Of a stretch of 5,443 nucleotides of DNA, positions 1-4,817 are shown piece by piece; position 1 is the stretch's first letter, and the number at the start of each line of letters is the position of its first letter. Origin of the DNA: an uncultured Caulobacterales bacterium (GTDB taxonomy: Bacteria; Pseudomonadota; Alphaproteobacteria; Caulobacterales; Caulobacteraceae); assembly GCA_903889785.1 (NCBI GenBank), contig CAISYT010000129.1, forward strand, positions 1 through 5,443, read 5' to 3'. A program made the position numbers and the translations under genes. The notes under the pieces were generated by a model that was not told the DNA's origin, did not search any database, and saw only the letters and a list, made by a program, of their open reading frames with translations.

Positions 1-145
1 CGCTTACGATGATCAAGTGTACGTTGATGACCGGACGATCGACAGCCACATCAAGCGGATGCGCAAGAAGTTCCGCAAAGTCGACAAGGCGTTCGACGCG
101 ATAGAGACCCTTTATGGCGTTGGCTACCGTTACCGAGAATCCTGA
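1..145 (+). CDS. chvI: ChvI-type response regulator, C-terminal end (partial)
   Basis: This is the last 47 codons of an OmpR/PhoB-class response regulator; the first full codon is at position 2 and the TGA is at 143-145. What is visible is the end of the winged-helix DNA-binding domain. The recognition-helix segment reads TIDSHIKRMRKKFR, and it is followed by the wing hairpin signature ETLYGVGYRYRE, which is typical of Trans_reg_C domains. The receiver domain lies outside the window. The DSHIKRMRKKF recognition helix, directly followed by a ChvG-like kinase and hprK, points to ChvI (BvrR in Brucella), the regulator of envelope and acid-stress genes in alphaproteobacteria. Its 3' end overlaps the kinase gene by 32 nt in another frame. 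The family call is firm; the ChvI orthology rests mainly on context. Confidence 0.88.
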   Translation, partial: AYDDQVYVDDRTIDSHIKRMRKKFRKVDKAFDAIETLYGVGYRYRES

Positions 146-1781
146 CGAGAAGGGCGAGGCCGCCGCCGCGAGTCCCCGAGACAAGGGGCTCGCGCGCCGC
201 TTCGCTGGCCTGCTGCCAGCGGGGTCAAAGCTCGGACGGCTGATCATTCTTTTGAATATGGTGGGGCTGGCGATCCTAATCGCCGGTGCCCTGGTGCTGA
301 ACGAGCTGCGTCGCGGGCTGATTCAGGCGCAGATCGACGGCTTGACCACCCAGGGCCAGTTTATCGTCAAGGTGCTGGATGAGACCGCAACCGTGGGGGA
401 TCCGGCGCCGGCGCTGAAAGCCCAGCAAGCCAGCGAATTTCTACAGATCCTGTTCATTCCGCGAGGACAGCGGGCCCGCCTATTCGATTCCACTGGCCAA
501 CTGGTGGCCGATTCCGAGGCCGTTGCCGACCGGGTGGAGGCGCACGCCCTGGCCCGCGCGCGCAAGCCCGGCGAGAAGCCCTGGCCGCTGATAACCCGAA
601 AGGATCATGATCCACGCGCCCTGGCCCGCGCCCAAGCCGGACTTGCCGTCGAAATCAAGACTGCCCTGGCGGGCCATCCCGTGGCGGGGGTGCGATTTAC
701 GGAGACCGGAGACCGGGTGGTCTCAGTCTCCATGCCGATCCAGCATGTGGCTGCGGTCTTGGGAGTGCTCACCCTAGAGGCCGGCGACGTCGACAAGATC
801 GTGGCCGCGCAGCGTGCCGCCCTGGTGCCGTTTATCCTGATCGCCATTACCGCGACCCTGGCGTCTTCGCTGATGCTCAACCGCTTGGTGGCGCGGCCCG
901 TGCTGCGCCTGGCCCGGGCTGCCGACCGGGTACGCCTGGCCGGCGAGCGCGAGATGAGCCTGCCCGATATCGCCCGCCGCGACGACGAACTGGGCGACCT
1001 GGCGCGCGCGCTGGCTGAGATGACCCATGCGCAGTCTGAGCGCATGGACGCCACCGAACGCTTCGCCGCCGATGTGGCGCACGAGATCCGCAACCCCCTG
1101 ACCTCGATCCGCTCAGCCGTGGAGACGCTCGACCTGGTCACCGACCCCGCGGTGATCAATCGCCTGCTGGGCATCGTCAAACAGGATGCAGGACGGCTGG
1201 ACCGGCTTATCACCGACATTTCTAACGCCTCGCGCATCGACGCGGAACTATCGCGCGTCCCGCCCGAACCTATCGACGTGGAGCGCCTGCTGACCGAGAT
1301 TGCAAACCTATACGAAGCCCAGGTTAAGCCGGGGCCCGGACCGCTGGGCGTGCGTGTGCGCTATACCAGCGACCGCGCGCTGCGGATGGTGGTGCCCGCC
1401 ATGGTCATGGCGCGCGAGAATCCGCTGGGCCAGGTGCTGCGCAATCTCATCGACAACGCCCGCTCATTCAGTCCGCCAGGCGGGACGGTGAGCCTCAGCG
1501 CCACCCGCGCCAAGGGGCGCGTCGTCATCTACGTCGATGACGAGGGCCCCGGCGTGCCGCCGGACAATTTGGAAACCGTGTTCGAGCGCTTCTATACCGC
1601 CCGGCCCAAGGGCCAAGTCTTTGGCGGCAATAGTGGCCTGGGCCTGTCTATTGCCCGTCAGATCATCACGGCGTACGGCGGCGAAGTGCGGGCAGAAAGC
1701 CGGCTGAATCCGGATGGATCGGTGGCCGGCGCGCGCTTTCTCGTCAACCTGCCTGACGCCCCGCATGGGGTAGGCCATTGA
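114..1781 (+). CDS. chvG: ChvG-type envelope-stress sensor histidine kinase
   Basis: This is a 555-residue inner-membrane sensor kinase, the partner of the response regulator upstream. A cytoplasmic tail of about 42 residues precedes TM1 (about 43-63). A periplasmic sensor domain of about 170 residues follows, then TM2 (about 236-255) and a HAMP region (about 256-310). The H-box AADVAHEIRNPLTS carries the phospho-accepting His323. The ATP-binding domain has an N-box with Asn448 (RNLIDNARSFSPPGG), a G1 box DDEGPGVP at 475-482 and a G2 box GNSGLGLS at 505-512, so the kinase looks intact. ATG 114 is the best start. TTG 120 is the only nearby alternative, and the next in-frame ATG lies inside TM1. 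The gene is translated through the end of chvI and runs into hprK by a TTGA overlap. In Caulobacter, Agrobacterium and Brucella the orthologues respond to acid or cell-envelope stress. The same role here is inferred from family and synteny. Confidence 0.93.
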   Translation: MALATVTENPDEKGEAAAASPRDKGLARRFAGLLPAGSKLGRLIILLNMVGLAILIAGALVLNELRRGLIQAQIDGLTTQGQFIVKVLDETATVGDPAPALKAQQASEFLQILFIPRGQRARLFDSTGQLVADSEAVADRVEAHALARARKPGEKPWPLITRKDHDPRALARAQAGLAVEIKTALAGHPVAGVRFTETGDRVVSVSMPIQHVAAVLGVLTLEAGDVDKIVAAQRAALVPFILIAITATLASSLMLNRLVARPVLRLARAADRVRLAGEREMSLPDIARRDDELGDLARALAEMTHAQSERMDATERFAADVAHEIRNPLTSIRSAVETLDLVTDPAVINRLLGIVKQDAGRLDRLITDISNASRIDAELSRVPPEPIDVERLLTEIANLYEAQVKPGPGPLGVRVRYTSDRALRMVVPAMVMARENPLGQVLRNLIDNARSFSPPGGTVSLSATRAKGRVVIYVDDEGPGVPPDNLETVFERFYTARPKGQVFGGNSGLGLSIARQIITAYGGEVRAESRLNPDGSVAGARFLVNLPDAPHGVGH

Positions 1782-2281
1782 TCGCCCATGCAGGCCTAAT
1801 CGCCACGTGGACACGGGGCCGCTGGCATGGCGTGCTGATCGAGGGGCCCCCTGGGTCTGGCAAGAGCGACCTGGCCTTGCGCGCCATGGAGGCCGGCTGG
1901 AGGCTGGTCGCCGACGATCGGGTTTTGCTCTGGTCCAGCGGCGAGCACCTCTGGGGGAGGGCACCGGAAACCCTGTCCGGAATGATCGAGGCGCGCGGCG
2001 TGGGGATTGTGCCCCATGCCACCTTAGCGATGGCGCAGATTGACCTGATCTTCCACTGCGCTCCAGGCCCCGATTCGGTGGAACGCCTGCCCGATCCGGA
2101 ACAAACTGACCGGCTGAGCGTTTGTTTACCCCAGCTGACACTGTGGCCTTTTGAACCCGCTGCACTTGCGAAACTAAGTCACGCCCTCGCCCATCTTGGA
2201 GACAGCGAATTACAGGCGTATCAAGAGGCCTTCGCGCTTGCCACGCTGCGGCCGGGGGATCGGTTGAAGGTTCGTAGATGA
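1778..2281 (+). CDS. hprK: HPr kinase/phosphorylase, short alphaproteobacterial form
   Basis: HprK uses ATP to phosphorylate a regulatory serine on HPr and can remove it again. At 167 residues it is about half the length of the Firmicutes enzyme and consists only of the catalytic domain, as is usual in alphaproteobacteria. The Walker A loop GPPGSGKS is at 23-30. The acidic pair D46-D47 in VADDRV matches the catalytic or Mg-binding aspartates. The family signature EARGVGIV is at 71-78. H4 probably corresponds to the conserved His ahead of the P-loop. The start is TTG 1778: an in-frame TGA at 1754 closes the frame upstream, no ATG or GTG lies between, and the next candidate start would cut into the P-loop region. 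The TTG overlaps the chvG stop as TTGA, with a purine-rich GGGGTAGG just before it. The gene ends in an ATGA overlap with the EIIA gene. Its target, HPr with Ser50, is encoded two genes downstream. Confidence 0.93.
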   Translation: MIAHAGLIATWTRGRWHGVLIEGPPGSGKSDLALRAMEAGWRLVADDRVLLWSSGEHLWGRAPETLSGMIEARGVGIVPHATLAMAQIDLIFHCAPGPDSVERLPDPEQTDRLSVCLPQLTLWPFEPAALAKLSHALAHLGDSELQAYQEAFALATLRPGDRLKVRR

Positions 2282-2682
2282 TTGGGCTCGTGATCGTGAC
2301 GCACGGGCGTCTGGCGGAGGAATTTGTCTCCGCGATGGAGCATGTGGTCGGCCCGCAACGCGGGGTCGAGGCCATATGCATTGGGCCGGATGACGATATG
2401 GGGCGTCGGCGGCGCGACATTCTCAAGTCCTGCGCTGCGGTCGATGACGGCGGCGGGGTCATTCTGCTGACGGATATGTTCGGCGGCACGCCGTCGAACC
2501 TGGCCATTTCGGTGATGGAACGGACCCGTGCCGAGGTGATCGCCGGACTGAACCTGCCTATGCTGATAAAATTGGCGAGCGTGCGTCAGCGCGAACCGCT
2601 CGAAACCTGCGTCGCCGCGGCCCAGGAGGCCGGACGCAAATACATCTCTGTCGCCTCCTACGTTCTGACGGGAGAAAAATGA
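2278..2682 (+). CDS. manX: PTS EIIA component, mannose family (regulatory PTS)
   Basis: This is a 134-residue single-domain EIIA of the mannose/fructose/sorbose family. The N-terminal strand MIGLVIVTHGRLAEEF places the phosphorylated histidine at His9. The second conserved motif, LLTDMFGGTPSNLA (63-76), includes Asp66, which sits near the active histidine in this family. The length is that of an isolated EIIA domain; the IIB domain found in E. coli ManX is absent. No IIC or IID permease gene is seen here, so a signalling role, rather than sugar uptake, is likely. It receives phosphate from HPr. The ATG overlaps the hprK stop as ATGA, and a GAAGG Shine-Dalgarno lies at 2266-2270, 7 nt upstream. 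The 3' end overlaps the HPr gene in the same way. The manX symbol follows common alphaproteobacterial usage. Confidence 0.93.
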   Translation: MIGLVIVTHGRLAEEFVSAMEHVVGPQRGVEAICIGPDDDMGRRRRDILKSCAAVDDGGGVILLTDMFGGTPSNLAISVMERTRAEVIAGLNLPMLIKLASVRQREPLETCVAAAQEAGRKYISVASYVLTGEK

Positions 2683-2960
2683 GCGAAGCGGCGGCAAGCC
2701 GAACCGTCGAGATCGTCAACCAGCGGGGCCTGCACGCCCGCGCCTCTGCAAAATTCGTCAAGCTCGCCGCCGGGTTCGACGCGGAAGTCCAGGTCAGCAA
2801 GGACGGAACCACCGTCGACGCCCGCTCGATCATGGGCCTGATGATGCTGGCTGCGGGCATTGGCTGCTGCATCGATATCACCGCAACCGGTCCGCAGGCG
2901 GAACAGGCGCTGGAGGCGCTGACCGCCCTAGTGGCCGACAAGTTCGACGAAGAGCGCTAG
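2679..2960 (+). CDS. ptsH: Phosphocarrier protein HPr
   Basis: This is a 93-residue HPr. The active-site motif NQRGLHARASAKFV holds His19, which accepts phosphate from enzyme I and passes it to EIIA. The regulatory motif ARSIMGLMML holds Ser50, equivalent to Ser46 of B. subtilis HPr and the site HprK modifies. Both sites are intact, which fits with hprK two genes upstream. A seven-residue N-terminal extension precedes the first strand, and two adjacent cysteines (63-64) follow the regulatory helix. The start overlaps the EIIA stop (ATGA), and a GGAG at 2671-2674 serves as Shine-Dalgarno. The TAG stop lies within a CTAG whose other strand is the stop of the convergent gene, so no intergenic terminator is possible. 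It could equally be named NPr/ptsO; the neighbouring hprK favours a HprK-controlled HPr. Confidence 0.94.
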   Translation: MSEAAASRTVEIVNQRGLHARASAKFVKLAAGFDAEVQVSKDGTTVDARSIMGLMMLAAGIGCCIDITATGPQAEQALEALTALVADKFDEER

Positions 2961-3736
2961 GACACAAACACCTGTGCGTTTGACTGAGAGACCCTTCGCT
3001 CAAGCAGAGCTTTTGCCGCGTCACCCAGGTTAGAAAATCCCATCCTCAGATTGCTCAACTGATAGGATCCCTCCCTGAGGCATCGCGCCGGAAGGTTCTC
3101 GATCAGGACGGGATAGTCGTCGCCATAGATCATCGGCAGAATATGAAGGCCGTGAAAGCCGAACGGAGTGACACGCACCGATCGGTCAGATTCGATGGAG
3201 AACTGTCGGGCAACCTCGACCGGAGCGAACGCGATTTTGTCATCGGTTTCGAGCCGATCCCTCAGCTCTATGCAGATAGTGGCGTCCTCGGCGAGATCGA
3301 AGTCAATCTCCGAACTGTGTCTCGCCACGCTGTCGATCAGCCGCTTCGACCTCAGGCTGAACCCACCGTTTCCAACCATGACACCCCGGCCCGGTATGAG
3401 CCCGGCAGCCCAAGGCGCGCCGATATAATCAAAATCGAAGAATTGGGCGGTGAATGCAGACGGGTTGATTGCAAACCCGTCGAACTGAATCACCAGCGCG
3501 AAATCCGTTTGTAGGCGTTCCGGCAGGCTGCTCAGGATGATCCGGTTATAGTCTGAGAGGGCGGATATTGTCTCGACAGCGGTGACCCCGTATCGTCCCC
3601 AGGCGTCGGGTCTGTCACTGAAGACCATGACCTCGTCGGCCGCGAACGACTGCAAGGTTCGATCCAGGGCATATTTTCCCAGGCTATAGGACTGGGTATC
3701 GACAATCACGACCGTAGCGGTGTTCAGCTTGGTCAT
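2957..3736 (-). CDS. DUF5672 family protein, putative glycosyltransferase-like
   Basis: A 259-residue protein I assign to the DUF5672 family from its motif order. There is an N-terminal beta strand TATVVIVDTQSYS, then VIQFDGFAINP (about 82-92), DYIGAPW (103-109), VGNGGFSLRS (121-130), an acidic ED pair near 150-151, FAPVEVARQFSIES and FGFHG (192-196). The family resembles GT-A glycosyltransferases, and the QFDGF and GNGGFSLRS motifs would suit a nucleotide-sugar site, but the activity is not established. No signal peptide or membrane segment is seen. ATG 3736 is preferred; TTG 3742 is in frame two codons upstream, and neither has a strong Shine-Dalgarno. It lies 40 nt downstream of the bioB remnant on the same strand and may once have been co-transcribed with it. 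G+C is about 55% at 3001-3240 against about 68% in part of chvG, which suggests a different origin. The frame is intact. Confidence 0.82.
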   Translation of the reverse strand: MTKLNTATVVIVDTQSYSLGKYALDRTLQSFAADEVMVFSDRPDAWGRYGVTAVETISALSDYNRIILSSLPERLQTDFALVIQFDGFAINPSAFTAQFFDFDYIGAPWAAGLIPGRGVMVGNGGFSLRSKRLIDSVARHSSEIDFDLAEDATICIELRDRLETDDKIAFAPVEVARQFSIESDRSVRVTPFGFHGLHILPMIYGDDYPVLIENLPARCLREGSYQLSNLRMGFSNLGDAAKALLERRVSQSNAQVFVS

Positions 3737-3776
3737 ACTCAAAATCTACCACGCCTGGCGGCAGCCCCTCTGAAGT

Positions 3777-4677
3777 TCAGTGCGCGTTTGGCCCCGCACC
3801 GACCGGCATTGGGACCAGCCCAAGGTCAGAGAACAGGGCGTCGTCGGTATTTCTTTCTGGATTAGGCGTGGTCAACAGGGTGTCGCCCACGAAGATCGAA
3901 TTGGCGCCGGCCAGGAAACACAGCGCCTGGAGTTCGCGGCTCATGGTCTCGCGCCCAGCGGGGTGCCGCTGACGGGCACCAGTCCGTTGACCGGCAGGCT
4001 GTCAGGATGGGCCGGCAGGGTTGCCAGGGCGTGCAACAGGCTGGCGCGGTCGCGGCGCTGTTCCCCCCGACGATACCGCCGCAGCAGGTGCTCATGCCCG
4101 CATCGCGCACGTGAGACAGTGTATCAAGCCGGTCCTGGTAGGTGCGGGTGGTGACCACGCGGGCGTAGTCTTCCGGGCCGGTGTCGAGGTTGTGGTTATA
4201 GTAATCGAGGCCCGCGTCCTTCAGTTGTTTGGCCTGGTCGGCGGTGAGCATGCCCAGTGTGGCGCAGGTTTCCAGGCCGAGCGCCTTCACCCCACCGATC
4301 ATCCGCGCTAGTTCGGGAAGGTCGCGGTCCTTTAGGTCGCGCCAAGCGGCACCCATGCAGAAACGGCTGGCACCCCCGGCCTTGGCGCGAGCGGCTTGCT
4401 CGATCACCACCTCGGACTTCATCAGTTTCGAGGCCTTCAGGCCAGTGTCGAAATGCGCTGGCTGGCTGCAATAGCCGTAATTTTCGACGCAACCGCCGGT
4501 CTTGACCGACTGGAGCTGGCTCATCTGCACCTGGGTTGGATCAAACCAGCGTCGGTGTACGGCCGCAGCCTGGAAAATAAGCGCCGTGAAGGGAAGGTCG
4601 AACAGGGCCATCACCTCATCTAGCGCCCGGTCATGGCGGGGCAGGGCGGAGTCAATCAGGCTGACGGGCGCGTTCAT
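3777..4677 (-). pseudogene. bioB: Biotin synthase, degraded (two deletions and a lost Fe-S cysteine)
   Basis: BioB is the radical-SAM enzyme that inserts sulfur into dethiobiotin. Codons 1-204 (4677-4066) are clearly BioB: SQLQSVKTGGC, RFCMGAAWRD, GLDYYNHNLDTGPEDY and TTRTYQDRLDTL. At GGIVG the frame breaks at a run of six G (4063-4068). The family motif GGIV-G-M/L-G-E then resumes in the next frame as GEQRRDRASLLHALATLP and runs to VNGLVPVSGTPLG. Near 3953-3960 the text jumps to AGRETMSRELQALCFLAGAN in the third frame and continues to GAGPNAH and a TGA at 3777-3779. Restoring 4 nt and 94 nt gives exactly 999 nt, or 332 residues, the usual BioB length. Independently, the CxxxCxxC cluster motif reads C63-Y67-C70, so the middle cysteine is gone. 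The [2Fe-2S] cysteines (107, 138, 198) remain. Read directly, the gene yields a 271-residue chimera with a nonsense tail ending at 3862. Confidence 0.93.
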
Positions 4678-4694
4678 CGGCGGGAAATCCTCAT
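4674..4694 (-). other. Possible leader mini-ORF ahead of bioB
   Basis: A six-residue frame, MRISRR, starts at ATG 4694. Its TGA (4676-4674) overlaps the bioB ATG as ATGA. The sequence TAAAGGGGGTG (4707-4697) sits 4 nt upstream of its ATG, counted from the last G of the G run. It pairs with the 16S rRNA tail over most of its length, allowing one G-U pair, and is a far better Shine-Dalgarno than anything close to the bioB ATG (AGGA, 10 nt away). It could be a translated leader coupled to bioB, or the original bioB start now separated by a further small indel. It may also be chance. Confidence 0.3.
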
Positions 4695-4696
4695 GG

Positions 4697-4707
4697 CACC
4701 CCCTTTA
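4697..4707 (-). promoter_or_regulatory. Near-consensus Shine-Dalgarno upstream of bioB
   Basis: The minus-strand sequence TAAAGGGGGTG resembles the anti-SD complement TAAGGAGGTG, with one A-to-G change that still allows wobble pairing. It is positioned for ATG 4694 and is about 21 nt from the annotated bioB ATG 4677, which is too far for direct use. It raises the question of where translation of this locus began before it decayed. Confidence 0.4.
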
Positions 4708-4730
4708 GCAAGAGGCCGACTAGGCCGCAT

Positions 4731-4751
4731 CATATAAGGAAGTCTTTATGT
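4731..4751. promoter_or_regulatory. A+T-rich imperfect palindrome, candidate operator between bioB and ahcY
   Basis: The core ATAAGGAAGTCTTTAT (4734-4749) pairs at 12 of 16 positions as an inverted repeat and stands out as A+T-rich in a G+C-rich genome. It lies 67 bp ahead of the ahcY ATG and 53 bp ahead of the bioB ATG, where it could control both directions. Its form, an ATAAnGA half-site with a TCnTTAT counterpart, suits a dimeric winged-helix repressor. From memory it resembles sites of ArsR-family SAH-responsive regulators (SahR type) seen near methionine-cycle genes; I could not verify that. Clear sigma-70 boxes are not evident. TTGCTA 4756-4761 with TATAGA 4779-4784 (17-bp spacing) is a weak candidate for ahcY. 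Confidence 0.45.
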
Positions 4752-4763
4752 CGTGTTGCTAGC

Positions 4764-4799
4764 GACAGGGCCGGTGGATATAGAAAGCCACCTTCCGTC
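4764..4799 (+). other. Possible hairpin in the ahcY leader
   Basis: GGTGG (4773-4777) can pair with CCACC (4788-4792) across a 10-nt A-rich loop. Below it, GAC plus GG (4764-4766, 4768-4769) can pair with CC plus GTC (4795-4799), leaving a bulged A and a small internal loop. The structure ends 8 nt before the ahcY Shine-Dalgarno AGGAG (4808-4812). Two stacked helices at this spot could affect translation, but they do not match my recollection of the SAH, SAM-II or SAM/SAH riboswitch consensus. It may not be transcribed at all if the weak promoter at 4756-4784 is the real one. Confidence 0.25.
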
Positions 4800-4817
4800 A
4801 TTGCAGCAGGAGCCACT

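Noticed and set aside
605..1237. A 210-codon minus-strand open frame inside chvG
   Set aside because: It is antisense to the HAMP and H-box coding region and has low-complexity Ser/Arg/Ala composition, so it is a shadow frame.
1464..2507. A 347-codon minus-strand open frame across the chvG 3' end, hprK and half of the EIIA gene
   Set aside because: It is antisense to three well-supported genes, is rich in Arg/Pro/Ser as G+C-driven shadow frames are, and shows no recognisable domain.
2985..3014. Intrinsic terminator for the ptsH transcript (TGAG/CTCA and AAGC-AGA-GCTT followed by a few T)
   Set aside because: The stems are only 4 bp, the T tract is short, and the sequence is DUF5672 coding region; chance is as good an explanation.
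3168..3514. Plus-strand open frames of 86 and 123 codons inside the DUF5672 gene
   Set aside because: They are antisense to a protein with clear family motifs and have no recognisable features or good ribosome binding sites.
4061..4071. Programmed frameshifting at the G run as a way to make full-length BioB
   Set aside because: A second deletion downstream shifts the frame again and removes about 30 codons, and a cluster cysteine is already lost, so frameshifting could not restore an enzyme.
3777..4677. Sequencing error as the cause of the broken bioB
   Set aside because: A deletion of about 94 nt plus a ligand substitution cannot come from base-calling error. Only the G-run lesion alone would be open to that explanation.
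4713..4730. Tandem 9-bp units with AGGCCG (4713-4718 and 4722-4727)
   Set aside because: Only two copies of a 6-bp G+C-rich word; no support for function.
4752..4817. SAH or SAM riboswitch ahead of ahcY
   Set aside because: There is a short two-part hairpin, but the conserved cores I remember for SAH, SAM-II and SAM/SAH riboswitches are not present and the space is tight.
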